Positions 53,272-61,651 of a stretch of DNA of 64,000 bases are shown here, piece after piece. Numbering within the stretch: position 1 is the first letter of the stretch; each line of letters begins with the position of its first letter. The notes below the pieces were generated by a model that had not been told where the DNA came from, searched no databases, and saw nothing but the letters and a program-made list of their open reading frames with translations. A program made the position numbers and the translations under genes. This stretch comes from Micromonospora haikouensis (GTDB taxonomy: Bacteria > Actinomycetota > Actinomycetes > Mycobacteriales > Micromonosporaceae): contig NZ_FMCW01000028.1 of the NCBI RefSeq assembly GCF_900091595.1, forward strand, positions 1-64,000. Direction: 5' to 3'.

Positions 53272-53460
53272 GCTCGACCCCTTTCCGGCTCGGCCCCCCG
53301 CATACCCGCGCCGGTCGCCTTGTCACCTCACCCGGCGGCCCCGTACGCAAGCGCGCCACGAACATGACTCGCGTTCATTCATGTCGTTCGGCCGCGCCGC
53401 CGGATACGATCGGTGCAGCGAATCGGACTCTCCGTGGTGAACGACTCTCGGTGGTGGACA

Positions 53461-53997
53461 ATGGACGGCGACCTCGACTACCGGCGGATCGCTCGCCCGA
53501 CGCAGCGGATCGTCACCGGCCGCGTCGTCCGGTTGCTCGACGGCTATCCGCGTGAGCTGAAGATCGGCCAGCCCGTGCTCGTCGCCGTGGTGACGGCCGC
53601 CAGCGTGATGGGGCTGCTGCTGCTGGCGTTCCGTTCGCTGCTGTCCAGCGGCGGTGGCGGCGCCCGGCGCACCTGGAAAGAGCTGCGCAAGGGGCCGGAG
53701 TTCCTGGTCACCCCGCTGCGGCTGCGCGACTCCAACGACCAGCTGTGCGAGGTGGAGCTGCACGGGCACCTGGCGCAGAGCGCGCTGCATCCGGCCGACT
53801 GGGTGCAGATCACGCTCAAGCCGCAGGATCCGGACCTGCCGCCCCGGGTCGAGCAGATCGTCAACCTCACCACCGGGCAACTGCTGCGCCCCCGCCACGC
53901 CACCCTGTGGAGCCACCTCGGGCCGCCGCTGCTGCTCCAGGCCATCCTGGGCGCGCTGCTGGTCCTCATGGTCGCCGCGGCGATCCTGCTGATCTGA
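53461..53997 (+). CDS. Membrane protein of unknown function, two helices
   Basis: A 178-residue protein: cytoplasmic N-terminus (DLDYRRIARPTQRIVTGRVV), membrane helix 1 at about 41-62 (LVAVVTAASVMGLLLLAFRS), a central soluble domain (FLVTPLRLRDSNDQLCEVEL, then HGHLAQSALHPADWVQITLK), and a C-terminal helix (LLLQAILGALLVLMVAAAIL). Start uncertain: ATG 53461 is chosen; GTG starts at 53413-53434 would add up to 16 residues. No known family. Divergent from the Vms1-like operon. Confidence 0.7.
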   Translation: MDGDLDYRRIARPTQRIVTGRVVRLLDGYPRELKIGQPVLVAVVTAASVMGLLLLAFRSLLSSGGGGARRTWKELRKGPEFLVTPLRLRDSNDQLCEVELHGHLAQSALHPADWVQITLKPQDPDLPPRVEQIVNLTTGQLLRPRHATLWSHLGPPLLLQAILGALLVLMVAAAILLI

Positions 53998-54053
53998 GCT
54001 TTGCGGCACCCGGCACTCGGCACCCGACACGGGGCACGGGGCGCGCCGGGCGG

Positions 54054-54392
54054 TCAGCCGACCGGGGTGAGGGGGCGGTCGGGGTCGGGCGCGGTGCGCA
54101 GCATGCCCCGGCGGGCCGCCCAGCGTTCGAAGACCAGGGTGGCGAACGGCGGCACGGAGCAGGCCAGCGCCACGAGGGTCGGCCACGTCCGCCACCGGTG
54201 CAGCCGGGCGACGGCCAGCACGAGCACGCCGTACGCGACGAACAGGCCGCCGTGGATCGGGCCGAAGATCTTCACGCCGATCTCGTTGCCCGGCGGCCCG
54301 TACTTGACGGCCATGCCGACCAGCAGGGCCAGCCAGGAGCACGCCTCGGCGACCGCCGCCGCGACGAACAGCTTCGTGATCTTCTCGCGCAT
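54054..54392 (-). CDS. DUF3817 membrane protein
   Basis: A 112-residue protein with three membrane helices and the DUF3817 layout: AAAVAEACSWLALLVGMAVK, KIFGPIHGGLFVAYGVLVLA, and WPTLVALACSVPPFATLVFE. FGPIHGGLF is the key signature. ATG 54392 is chosen because GGGGGAG lies 3-4 bases upstream; GTG 54404 is an alternative. Function unknown. Confidence 0.88.
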   Translation of the reverse strand: MREKITKLFVAAAVAEACSWLALLVGMAVKYGPPGNEIGVKIFGPIHGGLFVAYGVLVLAVARLHRWRTWPTLVALACSVPPFATLVFERWAARRGMLRTAPDPDRPLTPVG

Positions 54393-54573
54393 CGTCTCCC
54401 CCACCGGTTGCCGGCCATGCTAGCCAGCCCGTCCGGCACCTCGTCGGCGCGGGGAGCGGAGGCGACGGGGATCACGCGGGCCACAGGTGGGTACGTAGAG
54501 GGACCTTCGGGTCTTCCCCCGGGCCACCGAGGCGTGCGAGGTTGGGGGAACCAACGGTGACAGGGCGGTGACC

Positions 54574-56052
54574 ATGGGCGAGGAAGTCGGGGCGCGCACC
54601 TTCAGTCGGGAGGACCGGGCCCGCTACCGGGAGAAGGTGCACCGGTGTCTGGACGTCTTCGCCGAGATGCTCCGGGAGTCCCGGTTCGACGTCGAGCGGC
54701 CGATGACCGGGCTGGAGATCGAGCTGAACCTGGTCGACGAGGAGTCCATGCCGGCGATGCGCAACGCCGACGTGCTCGCCGCGATCGCCGACCCCAGCTT
54801 CCAGACCGAGCTGGGGCAGTTCAACGTGGAGATCAACGTCGCGCCGCGCCGGCTGGCCGGCACGGGCACCGCCGCGTTCGAGGAACACGTGCGGGCCAGC
54901 CTCAACGCCGCCGAGACCAAGGCCCAGGGCGTCGGCGCGCACATGGTCATGATCGGAATCCTGCCGACGCTGCGCCCTGAGCACCTGACCGCCGAGACGC
55001 TGTCGACCAACCCGCGCTACCAGCTGCTCAACGAGCAGATCTTCGCCGCACGCGGCGAGGACCTGCGGATCTCCATCAGCGGGGTGGAGCGGCTCGCGAC
55101 CACCGCCGACACCATCACCCCGGAGGCGGCCTGCACCAGCACCCAGTTCCATCTCCAGGTCAGCCCCGCGCAGTTCGCCGACCACTGGAACGCCGCCCAG
55201 GCGGTCGCCGGCATCCAGGTCGCCCTCGGCGCGAACTCACCGCTGCTGTTCGGCCGGGAGCTGTGGCGCGAGACCCGCATCCCGCTGTTCCAGCAGGCCA
55301 CCGACACCCGGGCCGAGGAGATCAAGGCCCAGGGGGTACGCCCCCGGGTGTGGTTCGGCGAACGCTGGATCACCAGCGTGTTCGACCTGTTCGAGGAGAA
55401 CGTGCGCTACTTCCCCGCGCTGCTGCCGGTGTGCGACGCGGAGGACCCGGCCGAGGCCCTGGCCCGGGGCGACGTGCCGAAGCTCGCCGAGCTGCGGCTG
55501 CACAACGGCACCGTCTACCGCTGGAACCGGCCGGTCTACGACGTGTACAAGGGCCGCCCCCACCTGCGGGTGGAGAACCGGGTGCTGCCCGCCGGCCCGA
55601 CCGTGCTCGACACCGTCGCCAACGGCGCGTTCTACTTCGGGCTGGTCCGGGCCCTCGCCGAGTCGGACCGGCCACTGTGGTCGCAGATGTCGTTCAGCGC
55701 CGCCGAGGAGAACTTCAACGCCTGCGCCCGGCACGGCATCGACGCCCAGGTGTTCTGGCCCGGCCTCGGCTACCTGCCGGTCACCGAGCTGGTGCTGCGC
55801 CGGCTGCTGCCGCTGGCACACCACGGCCTCGACCGCTGGGGGCTCGACCCGGCCGAGCGGGACCGGCTGCTCGGGATCATCGAGCAGCGCTGCCTCACCG
55901 GGCGCAACGGCGCGACGTGGCAGGTGGAGACGCTGCACCGGCTGGAATCCGCCGACCACCTGGACCGGCCCGAGGCGCTGCGCGAGGTCGTCCGCCACTA
56001 CGTGGAGCTGATGCACAGCAACCGCCCCGTCCACGAGTGGCCGATCCCCTGA
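54574..56052 (+). CDS. Glutamate-cysteine ligase family (GCS2) protein
   Basis: A 492-residue carboxylate-amine ligase of the GCS2 type. GLEIELNLVDEESMPAMRNA, FNVEINVAPRRL and VMIGILPTL with LNEQIFAARGEDLRISISG carry the ATP- and Mg-binding acids. STQFHLQVSPAQFADHWNAA, ALGANSPLLFGRELWRETRI and GRPHLRVENRVLPAGPTVLD follow. Members couple Glu or a related carboxylate to an amine or thiol. Actinobacteria make mycothiol rather than glutathione, and no glutathione synthetase is adjacent, so the true product is open (ergothioneine precursor or another amide). ATG 54574 or GTG 54568. Confidence 0.85.
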   Translation: MGEEVGARTFSREDRARYREKVHRCLDVFAEMLRESRFDVERPMTGLEIELNLVDEESMPAMRNADVLAAIADPSFQTELGQFNVEINVAPRRLAGTGTAAFEEHVRASLNAAETKAQGVGAHMVMIGILPTLRPEHLTAETLSTNPRYQLLNEQIFAARGEDLRISISGVERLATTADTITPEAACTSTQFHLQVSPAQFADHWNAAQAVAGIQVALGANSPLLFGRELWRETRIPLFQQATDTRAEEIKAQGVRPRVWFGERWITSVFDLFEENVRYFPALLPVCDAEDPAEALARGDVPKLAELRLHNGTVYRWNRPVYDVYKGRPHLRVENRVLPAGPTVLDTVANGAFYFGLVRALAESDRPLWSQMSFSAAEENFNACARHGIDAQVFWPGLGYLPVTELVLRRLLPLAHHGLDRWGLDPAERDRLLGIIEQRCLTGRNGATWQVETLHRLESADHLDRPEALREVVRHYVELMHSNRPVHEWPIP

Positions 56053-56141
56053 CCGTGCGGTCCCCTGACCATCCGGGCCCGGCCCGGGACCGGGCGAGGA
56101 GCCCAGGCCGGCGGGCCCGCGCTCGGGGCTAGGGTGGTCCG

Positions 56142-56563
56142 GTGCCGAACACCGACGCGGCGATCGACGCCGCCCTCGCCCGGCTACGCTCCCTCGGGGA
56201 GCAGCTTCCCTACCCCGGGGACTGGCTCCCGGCCGCCCGCGCCGACTCGACCGGGGTGGTCCTCGCCGAGGACGAGGGGCTGTCCCGCCTCGTCGTCGAC
56301 CCGGCCACGGGTGCGGTGTCCCTCGTCGACGCCGACGGCGCAGAGCCGGTGAACTCCACGCTGGACGCGCTCGTCGCCTGCGCGGAGGCGTACCTGGCGG
56401 CCCGCGTCGAGGCCGACGCGCTGCCCGACGACGCCGACGACGACCTCGAGGCGGTCGGCGAGCGGCTCACCGACCGGTTCCGACAGCTCGACCCGGCGTC
56501 GGTCGCCACGAGAACCGCTTCTGGTCGGTGGCCGCCGAGGAACTCGGCTACGGGATGACCTGA
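56142..56563 (+). pseudogene. SUKH-like immunity-type gene with a one-base frameshift near its end
   Basis: The GTG-started frame reads 138 residues to 56558: LPYPGDWLPAARADSTGVVL, NSTLDALVACAEAYLAARVE and VGERLTDRFRQLDPASVA. After that its sequence turns to unrelated residues. In the next frame, GAG at 56510 begins ENRFWSVAAEELGYGMT and stops at 56561-56563, the ending expected for SUKH-4-like proteins (DxNxFWxxxxEELxxGM). One base is missing between 56507 and 56508. Only the last 16 residues are altered, so a variant protein may still be made. A sequencing error is also possible. Adjacent to another SUKH-like gene. Confidence 0.7.
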
Positions 56564-56634
56564 CGGGTCGACCTCCCCCGGCGGCAACCCGGTCTGCCGG
56601 GTCGGCGATCTGACGGGTCGGCGCTTCCTGGTCG

Positions 56635-57267
56635 CTACGCCCCGGGCGCGTCGACCATCGCCTCGTACCGGTCACCGGCGTCGCTGACCGGGCGGTAGTC
56701 CTCGTCGGCCGCCAGTCGGTGCAGCGCCTCCAGCAGCCCGTCGGCCTCCGGCAGGTCGAGCGCCTGCCGCAGCCGCGCCCGTTCCGCGTCCAGCTCCGGC
56801 CAGTCCTCGCGGATCTCCTCGTCGGCGCGGGCCAGCCACTCCCGCAGCCGCGCGCCGCCATCGTCGCCGTACGGGACCGACGTCGCGTCGTGGACGCTGG
56901 AGAGCCCGACGACGAGGGAGAGCGCGGCGCGCAGGTCGGTCGCGATCAACCCGCCCTCGCCCTCCGAGCCGACGTACAGCACGGGCCGGGCGACGCCGTC
57001 GCCGTTGTCGTCGCCGTTGTCGTCGCCCACCAGCATGAAGGCCCCGCCCGAGGCGTCCCCGGCGATCATCTCCAGGGGCTCGCCGTTGGGCAGGTGCACC
57101 GCCTCGGGCGGCCCGTCGGCGGCCCGGTCCAGGTCGAAGTCGAACCGGCGCAGCAGGTCGACGATCCACGCCTCACCGGCGATCCGCCCCAGCAGCAGAC
57201 TCTTGGCCCCTGCGGCCCGCTCGCCCCCTGCGCCCTCCTTGGCCCCTGCGGCCCGCTCGTCACCCAC
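56635..57267 (-). CDS. SMI1/KNR4 (SUKH)-like protein
   Basis: A 210-residue acidic protein. The N-terminus is a duplicated Ala/Gly stretch (ERAAGAKEGAGGERAAGAK). The core has HLPNGEPLEMIAGDASGGAF, a low-complexity DDNGDDNGDG loop, and VLYVGSEGEGGLIATDLRAA with LSLVVGLSSVHDATSV, the pattern of SUKH-superfamily immunity and scaffold proteins. The helical C-terminus is LREWLARADEEIREDWPELD. SUKH proteins often neutralise polymorphic toxins; no toxin gene is visible nearby. Faces the frameshifted SUKH-like gene tail to tail. Confidence 0.7.
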   Translation of the reverse strand: MGDERAAGAKEGAGGERAAGAKSLLLGRIAGEAWIVDLLRRFDFDLDRAADGPPEAVHLPNGEPLEMIAGDASGGAFMLVGDDNGDDNGDGVARPVLYVGSEGEGGLIATDLRAALSLVVGLSSVHDATSVPYGDDGGARLREWLARADEEIREDWPELDAERARLRQALDLPEADGLLEALHRLAADEDYRPVSDAGDRYEAMVDAPGA

Positions 57268-57338
57268 CCCGCGACGCTACCCCACCCCTCAGGCCCCCTC
57301 CCTCGCTCCTCCGCTCGCCCCGCTCACCCCGCTCGCCC

Positions 57339-57413
57339 CCGCGATCTTGCACTTGTGGCCCCCTGTTCGCCCGTTATCACCGTTATGCGGGGGCCGAAAC
57401 TGCAAGATCGCGG
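57339..57413. repeat. GATC double-stem hairpin E3
   Basis: Outer arms CCGCGATCTTGCA (57339-57351) and its exact complement (57401-57413), 5-base internal loops, and an inner stem GGCCCCC/GGGGGCC (57357-57363 with 57389-57395). The loop contains CGCCCGTTATCACCGTTATG. It lies between two minus-strand genes. Confidence 0.8.
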
Positions 57414-57477
57414 AGAGCGGGGGCGCAGGCGGGGCGCGGGATTCAGGAGAACGGGGGGCGCGGGCGGGGCGCGGGAG

Positions 57478-59238
57478 TCAGGAGGGGGTGGGGGTGGGGG
57501 TGGGGGTGGGGGTGGGGGTGGGGAGGTCGTGGGTGGCGTGGAAGACGACCGCGCCGAGGACCTCCGCCGGGGCGCGGAACCTGTCGAGGCGCGCGTCGGC
57601 GAAGGTGACGTCGCCGTGGAACGAGGCGCGCCCCTCCGGGCCGCCGAGCCGGAACACCGCGCCCTGGAACGTGGACCCGTCGAAGCGGGTGACCCCGTGG
57701 AACTGGGCGGCCGTGAAGTCGGCGTAGTCCACCGCGCACCCGCTGAGGTCGAGGTCGACGAGGGTCGCGCCGGACAGCGACAGGCTCATGCCCGCCCAGT
57801 GCACCGCCCCGGAAGCCGGCCCGCCCGGCCCATCCGGCCCATCCGGCCCATCCGGCCCATCCGGCTCGTTCGGCTCGTTCGGCTCGTTCGGCCCGCCCGG
57901 CTCATCCGGCCCGCCCGGCCCGTTCCGCTCGTCGGGCCTGCCCGAACCGCCCGGCTCACCCGGGGCACCGGCCCCCTGGCGCAGGCGTGCGGCGAGGAGT
58001 CGCTGGGCGGCGCGGCGCAGCTCCACCTCGCCGGCCTGCCCGGCGGTCAGCTCGCCGGTCACGGGGAACGGCAGCGGGGCGCGCAGGTAGCCGCAGACGG
58101 CGTCCACCACCCGCTGGCGCAGCTCCGGTCGCGCGTCGCCCAACTCGCCGAGGACGCGCAGGCCGACCCGACGCACCTCGGGATCGCCATCGGCGAGCTG
58201 GCGGGCGTACGGCGCGACGGAGCCGTCGGGCACGAGCACCGCCGCGCCGCCCGGGGCGGCCGGTCCCTGTGCGCCGGACGGCCCCTGCGGACCGTCCGGT
58301 TCGTTCGCGTCGTCCGGGCCGAGTTCCGACGTCCAGCCGAGGGGCCAGCACATCGGCTCGTCGTCGGCCGAGCCGGCCCACCGGGCGTCGGTGAGGTCCA
58401 CGGCTGGCTGGTCCAGGTGCACAGGCCCACCGAACCACGCCCCCCCGAAGGTCGCCTCCGCGCCGAAGCGCGCCTTGTAGAACCAGGCCGGGCCGGCGAA
58501 GCGGGCCCGGTGGAACGAAGCCGGGCCGACGAAGCGGGCCCCGTCACCGCCTTCGGTCCACTCCTGGTAGTCGCCCATCAGCACCGCCACCGGCCAGCCG
58601 GGGTCGTCCTCGTTCGGCTCGTCCCACTCAGCGGGCCGGACCTCCTCGATGGTGTCCCAGGCCGGGTCGTCCTCCCAGAACTCCTCCTCGCCGCGCCCGA
58701 ACCAGGCCAGCCCGCCGAACGCCGCGCCCGCGAAGCTCGCCGGCCCCCGGAACCGGGCCCGCCCGAACACGGCGTCGGCGGCGAAGTGCGCCTCGTCGAA
58801 GCGGGCAGCTCCGTGGAAGAGCGCGCGAGCGAAGATCGCGTCGCGGGCGAACCGGGCCCCGGCGAAGGAGGTCGTCCCGAGGAAACGGGCGTCGTCGAAC
58901 CGGGCCCCGGCCAGCACGCAGCCGCCCAGGTCGGCGTCGACGAGGGTCGCCCCGGCCAGGTCGACGCCGACGGCTGACGCACCCGCGTCGGGCCGGAGCA
59001 GCCCGGCGAGCACGCGCCCCGCCACCCGCCGCCCGTCGGCGTCCAGGTTGGCAGGACCGTCAGCCGGCGTACGCAGGTATGCGCACACCGCGTCGGCGGC
59101 ATGCTGCCGCAGGTCGGGGTGGGCCGCGCCAACCTCGGCGAGCCGCCGCAGGGCGGCCTCCCGCTGCCCACCCGCCGCAGCCAGCACCTGCCGGCCGGCC
59201 GCCCGGCACTCCTCGACGCCCGCCGCATCGTCCACCAC
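57478..59238 (-). CDS. Pentapeptide-repeat protein with armadillo-like flanks
   Basis: A 586-residue protein. Residues 80-240 and 490-570 hold A(D/N)Lxx-type pentapeptide arrays (GATLVDADLGGCVLAGARFD, DARFLGTTSFAGARFARDAI), which form quadrilateral beta-helices. Two HEAT-like stretches (GDPEVRRVGLRVLGELGDAR and a similar one near the start) flank them. A low-complexity loop of NEP/DGP triplets lies at about 440-480, and the C-terminus is a (TP)6 tail. Some relatives mimic DNA and protect gyrase; that is not implied by anything specific here. GTG 59238 is chosen because GGAGGGGG lies 7 bases upstream. Confidence 0.85.
   Translation of the reverse strand: MVDDAAGVEECRAAGRQVLAAAGGQREAALRRLAEVGAAHPDLRQHAADAVCAYLRTPADGPANLDADGRRVAGRVLAGLLRPDAGASAVGVDLAGATLVDADLGGCVLAGARFDDARFLGTTSFAGARFARDAIFARALFHGAARFDEAHFAADAVFGRARFRGPASFAGAAFGGLAWFGRGEEEFWEDDPAWDTIEEVRPAEWDEPNEDDPGWPVAVLMGDYQEWTEGGDGARFVGPASFHRARFAGPAWFYKARFGAEATFGGAWFGGPVHLDQPAVDLTDARWAGSADDEPMCWPLGWTSELGPDDANEPDGPQGPSGAQGPAAPGGAAVLVPDGSVAPYARQLADGDPEVRRVGLRVLGELGDARPELRQRVVDAVCGYLRAPLPFPVTGELTAGQAGEVELRRAAQRLLAARLRQGAGAPGEPGGSGRPDERNGPGGPDEPGGPNEPNEPNEPDGPDGPDGPDGPGGPASGAVHWAGMSLSLSGATLVDLDLSGCAVDYADFTAAQFHGVTRFDGSTFQGAVFRLGGPEGRASFHGDVTFADARLDRFRAPAEVLGAVVFHATHDLPTPTPTPTPTPTPS
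57484..57523. repeat. G-tract repeat with G-quadruplex potential
   Basis: Seven runs of four or five G separated by single T (GGGGGT units) lie on the plus strand, forming the template side of the (TP)n tail of the pentapeptide protein. Hexanucleotide arrays like this slip easily and can fold into a G-quadruplex. Confidence 0.85.
57827..57889. repeat. Seven 9-bp tandem repeats in the pentapeptide gene
   Basis: Four GGCCCATCC units are followed by three GGCTCGTTC units. On the coding strand they specify (NEP)3 then (DGP)4. They are in frame and probably variable in number. Confidence 0.85.
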
Positions 59239-59458
59239 GTGACCCCCTCCACACCCGACGGCCGCCACGCGCACCGGCCACGACGCCGGGCCGGCCCCGA
59301 CACGCCGGCGCAGGATAGCCGCAACGACCGACACCGGCGGGGGCACTGGGGAATCGGGACCTGCGCCCCGCCCGCCGGCACACGGTCGGGTCGAGAGTCG
59401 ATGTCGGGCAAAGGTCGTGCTCGATCAGGGCAAGTGCGGAGGCCACCGGGCTTCGCGG

Positions 59459-60643
59459 TCACCGGGACAGGCCGACCAGCGTCGCCAGCCGCGCCACGCC
59501 GGCCGGCGCCGGGCGTGCCGACGCGACCTCGGCGAGCACCGTACGCGCCACCGGCCGGCACCGGACCTCGGCCGGCGCGACGCCGTCCGCGTCGACCAGC
59601 ACCCGCCCGGCCCCACCCGGGTCGCCAACCCGGAGGTACGCCCGCGCGGCGTCCACCAGATACGCCGCGCGATACTCGGCCGGCAGCAGCCGCCAAGCGT
59701 CCCGCCGTACCACCTGCTCGTGCCGGACCACGGCCGCCCGGGCGTCGCCCAGCTCGACCGCCGCCACCACCTCGGCCAGCTCGACGGTGACCGGCCCGAA
59801 GCCGGTGCGGTGCGGGTCGTCGGCGGCGACCCGGGCGGCGACCTCGGCGGCCCGGCCGGTCAGCTCCCCGGCGCGGTGGGCGTCGCCGCAGCCGGCGGCG
59901 GCGAGGGCGGCCTGGAGCAGCAGGGTCCCGTGCACCGCCGTCGCCGCTGGCCCCGCCGGCGACGTCTCCGGCCCGGGTGGAGGCGCGGACGCGATGCGGT
60001 GCGCGGCGGCCAGCGCCGCCACCAGCGCCAGCCGGTCGTACCCGAGCGCGCGCAGCGCCTGGGCTGCCGAGATGGTCGCCGCCCCGGCCAGCACGCGGTC
60101 GCCGCCGGCTGCGGCCACCGCCCGGTCGGCGGCCAGCCAGCCGAGGTCGGCCTCGCCGAGCTTCACCAGCACCGACGACGCGATCCGGTACGCCTGCACC
60201 AGCAGCTCCGGCTCCGCCGACCGCACGCCCTGTGCGGCGTGCAGCAGCCTCGGCAGCAGGCGTATCACCTGGTCATACCGCGCGTGCTGGTACGTCAGCC
60301 AGGCGTGCCCCACGTGCCGACCCGTCTCCGCCACGGACCCCGTCGGGTGCGGCACGTCGTAGCGGGCGAGGGCCGCCCGGATCCCGTCGACCCCGTCCAG
60401 CCGGCCGGCCCCGGTCGACGGCGTCGTACGGCGCTCGCCGAGCAGCACCAGCGGGTCGACCCGCAGCACCTCGGCGACCTCCTGGATCACCGCGTACCGG
60501 TCCAGTGCGCGCACGCCCCGCTCGACCTTGTCCACCCAGCTCTTCGACCGGCCGAGCCGGTCGGCAAGCATCTGCTGGGTCAGCCGCCGCCGCGCCCGCC
60601 ACCGGGCAACCCGACGACCGATCGGCTCGTCACCGCTGGTCAC
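59459..60643 (-). CDS. XRE-family regulator with TPR-like C-terminal domain
   Basis: A 394-residue protein. The N-terminal HTH is clear (IGRRVARWRARRRLTQQMLA, DRLGRSKSWVDKVERGVRAL). Residues 100-390 are helical and Ala-rich, resembling TPR-like sensor regions of actinobacterial XRE proteins (YQHARYDQVIRLLPRLLHAA, AYLVDAARAYLRVGDPGGAG). It probably responds to a small molecule or peptide. GTG start at 60643. A 54-residue gene overlaps its start. Confidence 0.88.
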   Translation of the reverse strand: MTSGDEPIGRRVARWRARRRLTQQMLADRLGRSKSWVDKVERGVRALDRYAVIQEVAEVLRVDPLVLLGERRTTPSTGAGRLDGVDGIRAALARYDVPHPTGSVAETGRHVGHAWLTYQHARYDQVIRLLPRLLHAAQGVRSAEPELLVQAYRIASSVLVKLGEADLGWLAADRAVAAAGGDRVLAGAATISAAQALRALGYDRLALVAALAAAHRIASAPPPGPETSPAGPAATAVHGTLLLQAALAAAGCGDAHRAGELTGRAAEVAARVAADDPHRTGFGPVTVELAEVVAAVELGDARAAVVRHEQVVRRDAWRLLPAEYRAAYLVDAARAYLRVGDPGGAGRVLVDADGVAPAEVRCRPVARTVLAEVASARPAPAGVARLATLVGLSR

Positions 60644-60794
60644 GCCGCCACCGCCGGTCGGGGACCGCCCGCGTGGTCTCCTCCACGGGTACGCGCTCCG
60701 CCTCGGCCACGGCGAGCAGCCGCTGCCTGGCCGCCTCCCGCTCGGCCTCCTCGATCCGCTCGCCTCGGCTCACCGTAGGTTCGTCACCACGCAT
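60630..60794 (-). CDS. Small charged protein overlapping the XRE gene start
   Basis: A 54-residue Arg/Glu-rich helical peptide (MRGDEPTVSRGERIEEAERE, then AARQRLLAVAEAERVPVEET) ending RRWRRDQR. The ATG at 60794 has a good GGAGG site 8 bases upstream. Its TGA lies 14 bases inside the XRE gene, so the two are coupled. Codon use is typical of the neighbours. No family recognised; it could assist or inhibit the regulator. Confidence 0.6.
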   Translation of the reverse strand: MRGDEPTVSRGERIEEAEREAARQRLLAVAEAERVPVEETTRAVPDRRWRRDQR

Positions 60795-61001
60795 GGGTGC
60801 CTCCGTCAGGGCGGCGCATCAGGGGCTTCGATGGCGGCAGATCACGCTGCTGGGGCTGGTACCACTTCCATCTGGACATACCGCTCCTTGCTGAGCATCC
60901 ATCCTGGCGCAGCCCACTCTACTGACAGAGTAGACAGAGTAAGCACTGCTGCAAGAAGTGACATACTGGACATGGTCATCGGTGCACACTGATCTACTAG
61001 G

Positions 61002-61241
61002 GTGATGAGCGGCTACATCCCGACCTTCCGAGTCGTCATCAACGACATCAGGAAGTCGATCGCCTCGGGGCAACTCAAGGAGGGAGACAAGCTCCCCTCC
61101 CTACCGGAACTCGCGGAGAAGTACGATTGCTCCATCGGCACGGTAAGACGCGCGATCGAGCATCTTCAAATCACCGGGGAGCTTCAGGGCCGCCAAGGCA
61201 AGGGAACCTACGTGACCGGAAGAATGCCGGAGGAATCCTGA
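61002..61241 (+). CDS. Minimal GntR-type winged-helix protein (first of two)
   Basis: A 79-residue protein consisting almost only of a GntR DNA-binding domain: FRVVINDIRKSIASGQLKEG, DKLPSLPELAEKYDCSIGTV, RRAIEHLQITGELQGRQGKG and TYVTGRMPEES. No effector domain is present. GTG 61002 or ATG 61005 could start it; no Shine-Dalgarno is visible. It is divergent from the XRE unit across 207 AT-richer bases with a duplicated GACAGAGTA. Single-domain GntR proteins of this kind are often found in actinobacterial mobile elements. Confidence 0.85.
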   Translation: MMSGYIPTFRVVINDIRKSIASGQLKEGDKLPSLPELAEKYDCSIGTVRRAIEHLQITGELQGRQGKGTYVTGRMPEES

Positions 61242-61327
61242 CCTCCTCGCCTGAATACGACGGCGCGAACCGGCAGGGCGACCGACCGAGTCGGGTCCGA
61301 AAAGCCGCCCGCGTTAAGGTCCGGCAC

Positions 61328-61561
61328 ATGGTTGACGAGATGTCCCCGGTGGCGTTCTACGTACAGCTCGCAGAACTTCTGACCAAGGAGATCGAGGCAG
61401 GCAAACTCAAGCCGCGCCAGCCTCTGCCGAGCGAGAGCCACCTTCAACAGCAGTACGGAGTCAGCCGGGGAACCGTTCGGGCCGCCATCCGGCTGCTCCG
61501 CGATCGCGGCATGGTCGTGACGTTCACCGGACGCGGCACCTATGTCGTCGATCGCCCCTGA
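61328..61561 (+). CDS. Minimal GntR-type winged-helix protein (second of two)
   Basis: A 77-residue GntR-domain-only protein (VAFYVQLAELLTKEIEAGKL, KPRQPLPSESHLQQQYGVSR, GTVRAAIRLLRDRGMVVTFT, GRGTYVVDRP), paralogous in build to the preceding gene and 86 bases after it. ATG 61328 follows AAGGT. The second differs mostly in the first helix and is unlikely to be a recent copy. A Nudix gene follows. Confidence 0.85.
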   Translation: MVDEMSPVAFYVQLAELLTKEIEAGKLKPRQPLPSESHLQQQYGVSRGTVRAAIRLLRDRGMVVTFTGRGTYVVDRP

Positions 61562-61651
61562 CACCAGCACCAAGCCGAACGGAATCGCGGCTCCGAGGAG
61601 CGCTCGGGTAGCCCGGTCCAAGATCGGGAGCTGTCGGCTAGCGTCACCAAG

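Noticed and set aside
57478..59238. Pentapeptide-repeat protein as a gyrase-protecting (Qnr/MfpA-type) factor
   Set aside because: The protein is far longer, has two split repeat blocks and HEAT-like parts, and shows no feature specific to that function.
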